Shown here piece by piece: positions 8,160 to 17,472 of a DNA stretch of 64,000 bases. The stretch's first letter is position 1; every line of letters begins with the position of its first letter. The stretch lies in NCBI RefSeq assembly GCF_052064335.1, contig NZ_JBQHVU010000001.1, positions 192,652-256,651 of the forward strand, read 5' to 3'. Position numbers and translations under genes: made by a program. The DNA comes from Weimeria sp002480925. GTDB taxonomy: Bacteria; Bacillota; Clostridia; Lachnospirales; Lachnospiraceae. The notes below the pieces were generated by a model. That model saw nothing but the letters and a program-made list of their open reading frames with translations, was not told the origin of the DNA and did not search any database.

Positions 8160-11100
8160 TCACACCATAGAAAAAAGATCATTTTCTGAAACATCTATGC
8201 GGATATAATCCTCCACATCCTGCTTCAATGCGTCACTTCCGGAATGCTGGTCCTTATAGATCGCTCCCAGGCGTCCAAACCGGCTGTCCGCTATCTCCTC
8301 AATATAATCCTGATCCATTATCTGCCCTTCTTTTCTGATATCTCCCTGTAAGCTCCGTATAGAGTAGCTTACTCTTTCTCCCTGGAACATTATAAAGGTA
8401 TATACATAGATCCCGTCATAGACCTCTGTCATCTGGGCAGTCTTTTCCCTGCCGTCTGGAGAGCTCAGTCTGATCTCAAGCGTATCAAATGGATCGCCCC
8501 TGTATTCTATTATCATCCTCTCGTAGATGCCGTTTTTTACTACAAGGCTTATATCAAGCTTCTTGTAGAAGGCGAAATATCTGCCCGCAAGCAGATTCTC
8601 TGTAAGAAGGGTCGTTGCATTTTCCATCTGCTGGTCACTAAGTGAGTCAAGGGCAGAATAATGCATAAGAAGGGCAGTCTTCATAGTACGGTTTATTTCG
8701 CTTCTGCGGAAGTCCTCCTCTATCTCGTCAAAGAAGCCATCCTCTGTCTCTGAAGGAAATCCTCTTATATATCTGTCAGAATAGTAGGTCAGATAAGCCC
8801 TCCTAAGCTCCTCGTCACCTCCAAGGCTTACCAGGCTTTTGTATACCTGTGAGATAACAGGCTCATTGCCCTCCTCGTAGATCATCTGGGTTATGATCCT
8901 GCCGCAAAGGTTCCTGACATCAGCCTCCCTTGCTCGGGCATATTTATAGAGAACGAGCATCTGGCTTGTAGGTCCCTTATAAAACCTGCACAGATAGGCA
9001 AGGCTGTCGTCGTTGAACAGAAGCCGCCCAAGCAGATATGAAAGCAGGGAGGTAAGGAAGCCATCCTCCTCTTCATCCTCCTTCCTTTGTCTGCAGATGG
9101 AGCTGGCAAGAGAAAGAAGCTGGTTGTCTGCTATGTTTAAGGCATTTATTTCCTTTATAGCCGAGTAGGCTTCATCTGTCTTTCCCTGGCAGATCAGATT
9201 CCTGATGATAAAGGCGCTCTCCTGTGGAGGGAATTTCTTCAGGTCACCCTTCTCATAGGAAAAGGTCGCAACCAGAGACCCCTGTTCCTTAAGCCTTGCC
9301 GGATCTATATCCATAAAGAACCTGGTACGATAGCCCCAGTCAGCCTCAGGTGACATGGCAAAGACTATCTCTGACTCGCCATCATCGGATACGGGCTCCG
9401 AGTTGTCGGTTAAGTCTGGGAAAAGCCTTTCTGTATAGAAGGCATCATTCCCAAAAAGAACCCCTCCCGGAGTAACAAGCACAGGGAAGTATTCCTGATC
9501 ATCTATATCTATTATAGCATAATGATCCCTTAAGATCCGCTTTTTGGGTATGCTGTCCTTCCTCGTGAATATATACAGCTCTCCGCTTTCTTCGGTCATA
9601 CAGATGAGCTTAATCGAATTCTTAAGGCTTTTCAGTATAGAAAGGAGGTCCTTGTCCAGAAAACCCCTTGTATACATATCTTTGTATATTATAGCCAGAT
9701 TGTCACTTATCTTGCCTTCCTTAAGCTTTTCTATAGCAAATCTCTCTATCTGCTTCAGATATACCTCATATACCGAAGGACGCTTTTCCTTATAGGTGAT
9801 CACATTTGCATAAAGGAACTCTCTCTTGTCATCAGGCAGATCATTCTCATAGGCAAAATACATAGTAAGCATTCGAGGCAGCATATCCATGCTCAAATCA
9901 TCGACACTGTACAGATAGCACTCAAAGAGTCCTGTAAGATTAAGCCCTGTCTCTATTCCTCTCTTGTACCAGATCAGATATTTCTTTCCTATGCATCTCG
10001 TCCTTAAAAGGAATGATACTATCGCCTCAAGAAGGCTGTGGTCCATAAACCTCTGATAAAGCTCTGATGCAAGGCCATATACTCCGTCCGAAAAGGTCTT
10101 CAGATCATATATACACTCGCAGACTGACGGTATAAGGTTTTTGGACAATGCATCCCTGCGAAGCCCGAACCTGAGCACTGACAGTGAAAATGAGTCAAGC
10201 TGGCCTGTCATATATGGATAGGCATTAAGCATATCAAGAGCCTCAGCATAAAGCACAGGAGAATTCACTCCCCTTACTATCCACTGTCTTATATCACGAA
10301 GCTTCTCAAGCGGAGCCTTTACATATCTCTTTCTAAGGAAAAGCAGGAACCAGAAGATCCTTGAGTCATCCGGATGAAGCTCCTGTATCTGCTCTATCTC
10401 CTCGGTGATCCTGTCTATATACTCCTCATCAGAATCGAGAAGGGTACACAGGTAAAGGAGAAAGGCCCATTCAAATGAGGTCTTGTCTGCAATCAGCTCC
10501 TTCAGGCGCTTGATATTAAGGAAGGCTTCCTTCTTCTCTCCGGCAACTATCTCCGCCATAGTAAGATAGCATAGGGCAAAGCAGTCAGAAGGATCCTGAT
10601 CGAGGAAATAGCCGGACGCTTCCCTGGCACTCTTTAAGAAAAAAGTCTCGTCTGCCTTTCTCAGTCTGAAATCCAGATAGGAATTCATTGCAGAGGCTAT
10701 TATCTGCTTTTTCTTAAGCCTTTTTGCATGAGGCTTTTCTCCACGTCCGTAGGTAGAGGCTGTAACAGGACGGGTGATATAAAAACCATTTCCTATTATC
10801 CTAAGGGTGGTCAGATTGACTCCCTGATGCAGTCTGTCCTTTTTTATGAAGAAAGGTACCTCAAGGGTCCCTCCAAAGAAATCCTGATCAGTTGCCTCTG
10901 TCTTCTCAAGCACCATGAAGCTGTCCTCTGGCACCTCGAAACGAAGCTTAATATAGCCCTCGGTATTCCTTGTGATTCGAAAGCTTTCCCTTGCGTCACC
11001 ATTTATAGAAAAGAAAAAGAGATTCTCAGGAAAGACATGGATATTCACTGCCTCCTTAAGACCGTTTGCGGTAAGAAAGCTCTCAAGCGCAAGCCTTGTG

Positions 11101-11630
11101 AATCCCATTTCAGCAGTGATCGCCCTATAGCTTAAATAGGTATCATAAAAATGTCTGACAAGAAGATTCCTGAAATCAGAGGAAGCAAATACCTCTGCAG
11201 CCTGGTCCTGATCCTTTTCAGCTGCCTCAGCGAATTCCTTTAAGTCCTGTATCTTTTTCCCATTAAGAAAAACAGGGCGTTCCTCTACTGTAAAGACATA
11301 GGGAAGAGTATTCTCATATCCGTCTGATACTATAGTGAAATGTCCCTCTATCTTCTCCCCCGGAAAGAATCCGCTTATATGCACAGTATAGGCCATACTG
11401 GTCCGTTGGCCAGAAAACTCAGGCTCTTTTAGGGTCACATATGGGCTCGATGAATAAATGATCCCCGATATGCTGGCATCCCTTTGGCCGGAGATCACAA
11501 GAGAACCCTCATAATCGTATCCCTCTGTACAGATCTCTTCTATTCTTTCTGGTTCAAATGCCGGGAGCGGGAAGTCTCTTTCGAAATCCCCCTGACTTAT
11601 CCCTCTGATCTTCTTTTCCACCGGAGACAA
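8160..11630 (-). CDS. DUF5717-type giant cytosolic protein
   Basis: 1156 residues, first gene of the operon, no signal peptide or membrane segment. Roughly residues 1-300 are beta-rich with two sandwich-like stretches (for example YTVHISGFFPGEKIEGHFTI). About 310-1000 is a long array of helices resembling degenerate TPR or HEAT repeats, interrupted near 690-800 by a beta-rich segment. The last 150 residues are again beta-rich (RLSSPDGREKTAQM, GIYVYTFIMFQGERV). No enzyme motif is seen. The likely start is TTG at 11630, close behind AAGAAAGG; GTG at 11621 is an alternative. The size, repeats and neighbours suggest a scaffold. I place it in DUF5717 from memory; no function is known to me. Confidence 0.8.
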   Translation of the reverse strand: MSPVEKKIRGISQGDFERDFPLPAFEPERIEEICTEGYDYEGSLVISGQRDASISGIIYSSSPYVTLKEPEFSGQRTSMAYTVHISGFFPGEKIEGHFTIVSDGYENTLPYVFTVEERPVFLNGKKIQDLKEFAEAAEKDQDQAAEVFASSDFRNLLVRHFYDTYLSYRAITAEMGFTRLALESFLTANGLKEAVNIHVFPENLFFFSINGDARESFRITRNTEGYIKLRFEVPEDSFMVLEKTEATDQDFFGGTLEVPFFIKKDRLHQGVNLTTLRIIGNGFYITRPVTASTYGRGEKPHAKRLKKKQIIASAMNSYLDFRLRKADETFFLKSAREASGYFLDQDPSDCFALCYLTMAEIVAGEKKEAFLNIKRLKELIADKTSFEWAFLLYLCTLLDSDEEYIDRITEEIEQIQELHPDDSRIFWFLLFLRKRYVKAPLEKLRDIRQWIVRGVNSPVLYAEALDMLNAYPYMTGQLDSFSLSVLRFGLRRDALSKNLIPSVCECIYDLKTFSDGVYGLASELYQRFMDHSLLEAIVSFLLRTRCIGKKYLIWYKRGIETGLNLTGLFECYLYSVDDLSMDMLPRMLTMYFAYENDLPDDKREFLYANVITYKEKRPSVYEVYLKQIERFAIEKLKEGKISDNLAIIYKDMYTRGFLDKDLLSILKSLKNSIKLICMTEESGELYIFTRKDSIPKKRILRDHYAIIDIDDQEYFPVLVTPGGVLFGNDAFYTERLFPDLTDNSEPVSDDGESEIVFAMSPEADWGYRTRFFMDIDPARLKEQGSLVATFSYEKGDLKKFPPQESAFIIRNLICQGKTDEAYSAIKEINALNIADNQLLSLASSICRQRKEDEEEDGFLTSLLSYLLGRLLFNDDSLAYLCRFYKGPTSQMLVLYKYARAREADVRNLCGRIITQMIYEEGNEPVISQVYKSLVSLGGDEELRRAYLTYYSDRYIRGFPSETEDGFFDEIEEDFRRSEINRTMKTALLMHYSALDSLSDQQMENATTLLTENLLAGRYFAFYKKLDISLVVKNGIYERMIIEYRGDPFDTLEIRLSSPDGREKTAQMTEVYDGIYVYTFIMFQGERVSYSIRSLQGDIRKEGQIMDQDYIEEIADSRFGRLGAIYKDQHSGSDALKQDVEDYIRIDVSENDLFSMV

Positions 11631-11664
11631 TGCCTTTCTTTACTTTTTTACAAAATACAATATA

Positions 11665-11693
11665 ATTATAAATGTTTTACAAAATTTATTCAA
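11665..11693 (-). promoter_or_regulatory. Promoter of the DUF5717-gltX-helicase operon
   Basis: Minus strand TTGAAT, 17-base spacer, TATAAT: a near-consensus sigma-A promoter about 35 bases ahead of the DUF5717 start. The opposite strand offers a TATAAT (11661-11666) with a weak -35 for the divergent aminotransferase gene. Confidence 0.7.
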
Positions 11694-11707
11694 TAAGGAG
11701 TGGTATT

Positions 11708-12805
11708 TTGATAAAGCATAAGGATCATTTTCATGGCAGCGATCTCGAGCTGATCGAGAAGATATACGGTATAAAAAAGGAAGAGATAGTAAGCTTTTCT
11801 GCAAACGTAAACCCGCTTGGCATCTCTCCGCGTCTTTCCTCTGATCTGTCAGAGCATATACATTGCATAGAGACCTACCCTGACCGCGAATACACTGACT
11901 TAAGAAAGGCCATAGCCTCCTATGCCGGCTGTGACGAAAAAAGCATAATAGTAGGAAACGGCTCGACCGAGCTTATATCTCTTTTCATACAGGTGACTGC
12001 CCCGAAAAGAGCTCTTATCCTGGGACCCACCTATTCCGAGTATGAAAGGGAGATAACGCTTAACGGCGGACGTACCTCATATTACCCCTTGAGGGAGGAC
12101 GGAGACTTCGTTCTGAATCCGGATGACTTCATCTCTCATCTGTCTGATGATATAGACCTTATAGTGCTTTGCAATCCGAATAACCCGACCTCATCGGTGA
12201 TCAGAAGCTCCACTATGAGGCAAATACTCGATTCCTGCAAGGAGCATGATATCAATGTGATGGTAGATGAGACCTATGTTGAGTTCTGTGAAAACGAAAG
12301 AGATATCACATCTGTCGGCCTTACATCTTTTTACAATAATCTGATTGTATTAAGAGGGACTTCCAAGTTCTTTGCCGCACCTGGTCTCCGTCTTGGTTAT
12401 GCTATCACAGGAAACGAGGACATCCTTAAGGAGATAAACCAGAAAAAGAATCCATGGATGATCTCCTCACTTGCTGAGGAGGCCGGCAAGATAATGTTTA
12501 CTGATACCGATTACATAAGGGCCAGCAAGGATCTGATCTTTTCCGAAAGAAAAAGGATCTATAACATATTAAAGGATAGCAGGGCCTACAGACCCTACTA
12601 TCCTCATGCGAATTTTATGCTTATAAAGATCCTTGATGCAGACCAGAACAGTCACAGTCTGTTTGAACGCTGTATCAAGAAAAAGCTTATGATCCGTGAC
12701 TGCTCAACATTCCCTTTCCTGTCGGATCGTTTCATCCGTATCTGCTTCATGATGCCTGAAGACAATGACAGACTACTAGAGGCGCTTACAGGTGATATGT
12801 CTTAG
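11708..12805 (+). CDS. PLP-dependent aminotransferase, HisC/CobD-like
   Basis: Class I/II fold-type I aminotransferase of the histidinol-phosphate aminotransferase / threonine-phosphate decarboxylase group. Seen: HGSDLELIEKIYG and SFSANVNPLG near the N-terminus (a CobD-like pattern), GNGSTELI, LCNPNNPTS, VDETYVEF, and the PLP lysine in RGTSKFFAAPGLRLGY. The TTG start at 11708 has AAGGAG seven bases upstream and gives 365 residues, the usual family length; an upstream ATG at 11672 has no site. No his or cob gene is near, so the substrate is not decided by context. It stands alone, divergent from the DUF5717 operon and convergent with folT, only 2 bases apart and with no obvious terminator between. 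Confidence 0.9.
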   Translation: MIKHKDHFHGSDLELIEKIYGIKKEEIVSFSANVNPLGISPRLSSDLSEHIHCIETYPDREYTDLRKAIASYAGCDEKSIIVGNGSTELISLFIQVTAPKRALILGPTYSEYEREITLNGGRTSYYPLREDGDFVLNPDDFISHLSDDIDLIVLCNPNNPTSSVIRSSTMRQILDSCKEHDINVMVDETYVEFCENERDITSVGLTSFYNNLIVLRGTSKFFAAPGLRLGYAITGNEDILKEINQKKNPWMISSLAEEAGKIMFTDTDYIRASKDLIFSERKRIYNILKDSRAYRPYYPHANFMLIKILDADQNSHSLFERCIKKKLMIRDCSTFPFLSDRFIRICFMMPEDNDRLLEALTGDMS

Positions 12806-12807
12806 GC

Positions 12808-13359
12808 TTAAAAGGCAGCTCTTCTCACCCTTGCCTTATCCAGCGCAGTGAGCACCACAAAAAGCATTACCGAATAGATAGGCCAGGTGATCACATTCTT
12901 TATGACTCTTGGCAGGAAGAGTACCTTGAAGGCCTGACCATAAAGGATAGACAGGCAGAGGGTATTTATAATAATGTTGCAGAACAGATCAACTATACCC
13001 TTTGTCACAAAAATCCTTACCAAGGAAAGCTTCCTCTTATAGAGAAGAAATCCGTAGATCAGGGCACCTATCATGGCGCATATTGTAAATCCAGGGAAAA
13101 ATCCGCCATCCGGACGGATGAAGTAATTGATAAGATCAAGGGCTCCTGCTGCTATTGCTCCTGTGACAGGCCCGAATAATATGGAGATCATGGCCTGAGG
13201 TATCCATGACAGGCCTATATGGATATATGGACCTATATTTATAGTAGATACCAGGGTAAGCACTGAAGAAAGAGCCATAAGCATGGCTGTCATGCATAAT
13301 GACCTTACATTCTTAAGTTCTTCGGCTGAATCCTTGAAAATTGCTGTTATCCTTTGCAT
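12808..13359 (-). CDS. folT: Folate-family ECF transporter S component
   Basis: A 183-residue membrane protein with about five or six hydrophobic helices, matching the substrate-binding subunit of energy-coupling-factor transporters. Typical segments are VRSLCMTAMLMALSSVLTL, IGLSWIPQAMISILFGPVTG and LINYFIRPDGGFFPGFTI. The start at 13359 has a perfect AAAGGAGG eight bases upstream. Folate is assigned because a tetrahydrofolate riboswitch lies directly upstream. It would work with a shared EcfA/A'/T module encoded elsewhere. The gene is monocistronic and convergent with the aminotransferase gene. Confidence 0.9.
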   Translation of the reverse strand: MQRITAIFKDSAEELKNVRSLCMTAMLMALSSVLTLVSTINIGPYIHIGLSWIPQAMISILFGPVTGAIAAGALDLINYFIRPDGGFFPGFTICAMIGALIYGFLLYKRKLSLVRIFVTKGIVDLFCNIIINTLCLSILYGQAFKVLFLPRVIKNVITWPIYSVMLFVVLTALDKARVRRAAF

Positions 13360-13412
13360 AAAAAATACCTCCTTTGCAGTTCCTTTAACCGCACAGGAGG
13401 GCATCACTCTTA
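13360..13412 (-). promoter_or_regulatory. Shine-Dalgarno sequestering element of folT
   Basis: Between riboswitch and start codon the leader contains CCTCCT followed about 21 bases later by AGGAGG, the folT ribosome site. The two can pair into a six-base-pair stem hiding the site, which is the translational expression platform expected for a tetrahydrofolate riboswitch. Pairing read by eye. Confidence 0.55.
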
Positions 13413-13513
13413 TGCAGCAGCGGGATGCGACCATAAAACCGCGGTAAAAACCTTCGTCCTAATGACAACTCCCTGTTCATCAGACACTTAACGCAATACA
13501 GTCTACTCTGCGA
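13413..13513 (-). ncRNA. Tetrahydrofolate (THF) riboswitch
   Basis: The minus strand carries the conserved blocks of the class in order: GAGTAGA, GCGTTAAGTG, GGGAGTTGTC, GGACGAAGG, ACCGCGG and GCATCCCGC. Short GCAG/CTGC ends close the P1 helix. It sits between the glnN terminator and folT, the classic location for this folate sensor. Boundaries are good to a few bases. Confidence 0.88.
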
Positions 13514-13554
13514 ATAAAATATTAATAAGTTCGAAACTACTTTAGCACTTTTTC

Positions 13555-13598
13555 GAAAAAAGTCAAGCCCCGGATATGTCCAATTCATATCCGGGGCT
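13555..13598 (-). terminator. Intrinsic terminator of asnB-glnN
   Basis: A 13-base-pair perfect stem (AGCCCCGGATATG with CATATCCGGGGCT, loop of 7) followed by TGACTTTTTT on the minus strand, 35 bases past the glnN stop. It insulates folT from the nitrogen operon. Confidence 0.92.
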
Positions 13599-13632
13599 CT
13601 ATATTTGATCTTTTTTCTTTTTCTCTTATTTA

Positions 13633-15726
13633 TTACTGTACTGAGTAGAGAAGCTCACCATATGTAGGATATGGCCACAGCTCATGAGGAACACGGCTCT
13701 CAAGCTCATCAATGACTTCACGCAGGCTGTCCATATCAGGAAGGATTGTATATCTGTTGTAGGAAGCAAGTTCCTTTACATCATCCATATCGTCTTCCTT
13801 AGCGACATCCATATCAAGCTTCTGGAGTCTGTCATAGAGCTCCTCTACCATCTCTGCTGCCTGAGCTAAAAGCTTCTCCTCTACTCTTGTAGGGATGCCT
13901 GTTCCGGTAGCCTTCATATCATTGATGGTCTTTGAAAGGAACTGCTCATAGCGAAGACCTGCACCTATGATCTCATCCTTTGTCATGTCTGAGAGAGTCT
14001 GAGCCTCGATATTGATCTGCTTGTAATAATTCTCAAGACTGATCTCATATCTGGAACGTATCTCTGTCTCTGTGTAGACCTTGTTCTTTGTGAATACATC
14101 GATGGATTCAGGCTCAATGAAGGCCTCAGTAGCCTCTACTGTAGAAGGAAGATTACGAAGACCTCTCTTCTCTGCCTCCTTTACCCACTCCTCAGAGTAT
14201 CCGTTACCCTCGAAGATGATCCTCTTATGGTCTGTAAGATGCTTCTTTACAAGCTCTGACATTGCTGAATCAAAATCAGATGCCTTCTCAAGCTGATCTG
14301 CATACTCGCTTAATACCTCGGCAACAATAGTATTAAGAACTATGTTAGGAGAAGCTATAGAAGCGTTTGATCCTAAGGAACGGAACTCGAACTTGTTTCC
14401 AGTGAATGCGAACGGGCTTGTCCTGTTACGGTCTGTAGTATCCTGCGGGATATGAGGCAGGACTGAAGCGCCTATCGACATAAGCTTCTTGCTCTTGTCT
14501 GTATAGTCAGTTCCCTCCATAATGGACTTTATTACATTATCAAGCTCATCTCCTACATATACAGAAATGATTGCTGGAGGTGCCTCGTTGGCTCCAAGTC
14601 TGTGATCGTTTCCTGCAGAAGCAACGGAGAATCTCAGGAGTCCCTGATATCTGTCAACTGCCTCGATAACTGCTGTAAGGAAGAGCAGGAACTGGGCATT
14701 CTGTGAAGGAGTATCTCCTGGCTCCAGGAGGTTCTTTCCAGTATCTGTTGAGAGAGACCAGTTGTTGTGCTTTCCTGAACCATTTACTCCATCGAAAGGC
14801 TTCTCATGAAGCAGGCAGTGCATATGATGCTTCTTTGCTACTGTCTTCATGAGTTCCATTGTGAGCTGGTTGTGATCTGTTGCTATATTTGTGGTGGAGA
14901 AAATCGGAGCGAGCTCATGCTGAGCCGGAGCCACCTCATTATGCTCGGTCTTTGCAAGAATACCAAGCTTCCAGAGCTCATTATCAAGATCCTTCATGAA
15001 CTCCTTGACGCGCGGCTTGATCTGACCGAAATAATGATCATCAAGCTCCTGTCCCTTTGGAGGCTTGTTTCCGAATAAGGTACGACCTGTATAAAGGAGA
15101 TCAGGTCTCTTCTTGTAGACATCAGCATCGATCAGGAAATATTCCTGCTCAGGTCCTACCGTTGTGATGACTCTCTTTGTATCATTGTCGCCGAAAAGTC
15201 TTAAGATTCTTACAGCCTGCTTGTCAAGCGCCTGCATTGAACGAAGAAGAGGTGTCTTCTTGTCGAGTGCCTCACCTGAGTATGAGCAGAAAGCTGTAGG
15301 AATGCAGAGTGTATCCTCCTTGATGAAGGCATAGCTGGTAGGATCCCAGGCTGTATATCCTCTGGCCTCATATGTATCACGAAGCCCGCCTGATGGGAAA
15401 GATGAAGCATCCGGCTCACCCTTTACGAGCTCTTTTCCTGAGAACTCCATAAGAACCTTTCCTCCATCTACTGGGGAAATAAAGGAATCATGCTTCTCAG
15501 CTGTCACTCCTGTCATAGGCTGGAACCAGTGTGTGAAGTGGGTTGCTCCATTCTCGAGAGCCCAGTTCTTCATAGCCTCGGCTACGACATTTGCCATGTC
15601 AAGCTGAAGGTGGCTTCCCTCCTTGATAGTCTTCTGAAGTGCCTTGTAGACGTCCTTTGGAAGCCTCTGCCTCATAGCATCGTCATTAAAGACCTTGCTT
15701 CCAAAAATCTCCGGTACATTTACCAT
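13633..15726 (-). CDS. glnN: Glutamine synthetase type III
   Basis: Makes glutamine from glutamate, ammonia and ATP. The 697-residue length and the signatures THWFQPMTG, EKHDSF, GPEQEYFL, EVAPAQHELAP, GSGKHNNWS and GNDHRLGANEAPPAI are those of GSIII (GlnN), not the ~450-residue GSI. The ribosome site AAAGGAG lies about nine bases before the ATG. It is the second gene after asnB (30-base gap) and is followed by a strong terminator, so glutamine synthesis and glutamine-dependent asparagine synthesis are co-expressed. Regulation probably goes through the asnB leader hairpin. Confidence 0.97.
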   Translation of the reverse strand: MVNVPEIFGSKVFNDDAMRQRLPKDVYKALQKTIKEGSHLQLDMANVVAEAMKNWALENGATHFTHWFQPMTGVTAEKHDSFISPVDGGKVLMEFSGKELVKGEPDASSFPSGGLRDTYEARGYTAWDPTSYAFIKEDTLCIPTAFCSYSGEALDKKTPLLRSMQALDKQAVRILRLFGDNDTKRVITTVGPEQEYFLIDADVYKKRPDLLYTGRTLFGNKPPKGQELDDHYFGQIKPRVKEFMKDLDNELWKLGILAKTEHNEVAPAQHELAPIFSTTNIATDHNQLTMELMKTVAKKHHMHCLLHEKPFDGVNGSGKHNNWSLSTDTGKNLLEPGDTPSQNAQFLLFLTAVIEAVDRYQGLLRFSVASAGNDHRLGANEAPPAIISVYVGDELDNVIKSIMEGTDYTDKSKKLMSIGASVLPHIPQDTTDRNRTSPFAFTGNKFEFRSLGSNASIASPNIVLNTIVAEVLSEYADQLEKASDFDSAMSELVKKHLTDHKRIIFEGNGYSEEWVKEAEKRGLRNLPSTVEATEAFIEPESIDVFTKNKVYTETEIRSRYEISLENYYKQINIEAQTLSDMTKDEIIGAGLRYEQFLSKTINDMKATGTGIPTRVEEKLLAQAAEMVEELYDRLQKLDMDVAKEDDMDDVKELASYNRYTILPDMDSLREVIDELESRVPHELWPYPTYGELLYSVQ

Positions 15727-15756
15727 TGTGTTGTTTCTCCTTTCCTTAACAGAAGT

Positions 15757-17355
15757 TTATATCCCTGAAGCGCCGTAATTCTTCAGAACTCTGGCACTAG
15801 GATCATCCACATCGCAGTTCTCCCAGTTCTTGTTCGGCATCCAGTATGCCGGGATCATCTGGGCCTGACCCTTATAATACTTCTCAAAGAGATCTCTGTA
15901 AAGCAGAGACTCCTTTGTGAACGGAACCGGTGCTAAGCCCTCTTTTCCATAGAAGGCTATCCTTTCATGGAATTCCTGGTCTGTATAAACAGTCTCGGCA
16001 TATTCCTTTATATCATCTACCATGGAATGTCCGACAGCATCTGAGAATGCTGCCTTTTCACGGAAGAGAAGGTCATCAGGGAGATATCCAGTTCCCTCAA
16101 ACGCATGACGGAGCAGGTACTTTCCCTTATTATACTTATTCATCTTGAGTTCTGGATCTATGCTCATCACATAGCTTGAGAAGTCCAGATCGCCAAAAGG
16201 CACACGTGCCTCCATGGACCAGGTGGATATGCATCTGTCGGCACGAAGGACATCGTAGAAATAAAGCTCATGGACCCTCTTCTCGGCTTCCTTCTGGAAC
16301 TCCTCAGCATTCGGAGCGAAATCTGTATACTTGTAGCCGAAGAGCTCATCGGAGATCTCTCCTGTGAGGAGCACCCTGATATTGCTCTGCTGATGGATAG
16401 CCTTGCAGCATAGATACATTCCCATGCTTGCCCTTATGGTCGTGATATCGTAGGTACCGAGCTCAGCTATGACCTCCTCGAGAGAGCTTATAACCGTATC
16501 GCGGTCTATTATCACCTCATGATGGTTGGAGCCTATATAATCTGCTGCTTCCTTAGCATATTTGAGATCTATGGCATCTGTATCCATTCCGATTGCATAG
16601 GTCTCAATAGGCTTTCCTAAAAGCTTCTGGGAAATGGCGCATACAAGGGATGAATCAAGTCCTCCTGAAAGCAGAAAGCCAACCGGAGCATCAGCATCGA
16701 GTCTCTTGTCAACAGCCGCTATAAGGCGCTCCCTTATACCGCTGCATATATCATCAAGGCTTCCGCTTATGTAGTCATGTCTTGCTGCAATATCGCAGTA
16801 TAGCTCAAACTTCCCGTCCTTATAGAAATACCCTGGCGGGAAAGCTATGATCTTGTCCACAAGGCCGCAAAGATTCTTGGCCTCGCTTGCAAAGACTATA
16901 TTTTTATTACTGTCATATCCATAGAAAAGAGGTCTGATCCCGAAAGGATCTCTTGCGGCTATAAGGCTCTTAGACTTTGCATCATAGATAACACATGCAA
17001 ATTCGGCGTCAAGTCTTTTAAACATTTCCGTCCCGTATATTTCATACATAGGGAGCAGAAGTTCACAGTCACTGTCACTCCTGAATGTATAGCCCTTTTC
17101 CTCTAATATCTTCTTTTCCTTGCGGAAACCATACAGCTCACCATTGCAGATAACTGCATTGCCATTCAATGTAAACGGCTGCATCCCCTCAGGGGTGAGA
17201 CCCATGATCGATAGTCTCTGAAATCCGAGTCTTGTCTTGCCAAAGTCCATTATCCTTTCATCGTCAGGACCTCTGGAATGAGTCTTTGCAAAATGCTCTC
17301 GAAAGGATGCATCAGTGATCGCTGACATATCCTCAACTGCCATAATAGAACACAT
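15757..17355 (-). CDS. asnB: Asparagine synthetase, glutamine-hydrolysing
   Basis: Converts aspartate to asparagine using glutamine and ATP. The N-terminal class II glutaminase has catalytic Cys2 (MCSIMAVED), the loop HSRGPDDER and NGELYGFR. The C-terminal synthetase has the PP-motif SGGLDSS and TGEISDELFGY. 532 residues, close to the E. coli AsnB length. First gene of asnB-glnN; promoter and leader hairpin lie upstream at 17404-17501. Confidence 0.96.
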   Translation of the reverse strand: MCSIMAVEDMSAITDASFREHFAKTHSRGPDDERIMDFGKTRLGFQRLSIMGLTPEGMQPFTLNGNAVICNGELYGFRKEKKILEEKGYTFRSDSDCELLLPMYEIYGTEMFKRLDAEFACVIYDAKSKSLIAARDPFGIRPLFYGYDSNKNIVFASEAKNLCGLVDKIIAFPPGYFYKDGKFELYCDIAARHDYISGSLDDICSGIRERLIAAVDKRLDADAPVGFLLSGGLDSSLVCAISQKLLGKPIETYAIGMDTDAIDLKYAKEAADYIGSNHHEVIIDRDTVISSLEEVIAELGTYDITTIRASMGMYLCCKAIHQQSNIRVLLTGEISDELFGYKYTDFAPNAEEFQKEAEKRVHELYFYDVLRADRCISTWSMEARVPFGDLDFSSYVMSIDPELKMNKYNKGKYLLRHAFEGTGYLPDDLLFREKAAFSDAVGHSMVDDIKEYAETVYTDQEFHERIAFYGKEGLAPVPFTKESLLYRDLFEKYYKGQAQMIPAYWMPNKNWENCDVDDPSARVLKNYGASGI

Positions 17356-17403
17356 TTCTTATACCTCTTTTCTTTCCAACAGCCTCTTTTCTGCTTTCAG
17401 GAC

Positions 17404-17448
17404 AAAAAAGAAGGCGTCACGAACTCCTTATGGAATTCGAGGCGCCTT
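17404..17448 (-). promoter_or_regulatory. Terminator-like leader hairpin of asnB-glnN
   Basis: Inside the transcribed leader, starting about 20 bases after the expected transcription start, AAGGCG ... CGAA ... TCC pairs with GGA ... TTCG ... CGCCTT, followed by CTTTTTT on the minus strand. No gene ends here except yajC, which lies downstream of its own separate transcription unit on the left, so the hairpin belongs to asnB. It looks like an attenuator; a nitrogen-responsive antiterminator (for example of the ANTAR type) or an RNA ligand could control it. That is inference. It does not match the glnA glutamine riboswitch consensus. Confidence 0.65.
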
Positions 17449-17472
17449 TGCCGTTTCTGTTACGATGTTAAA

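Noticed and set aside
17404..17460. asnB leader as a glnA-type glutamine riboswitch
   Set aside because: The conserved glnA-motif blocks are not present; only a terminator-like hairpin is visible.
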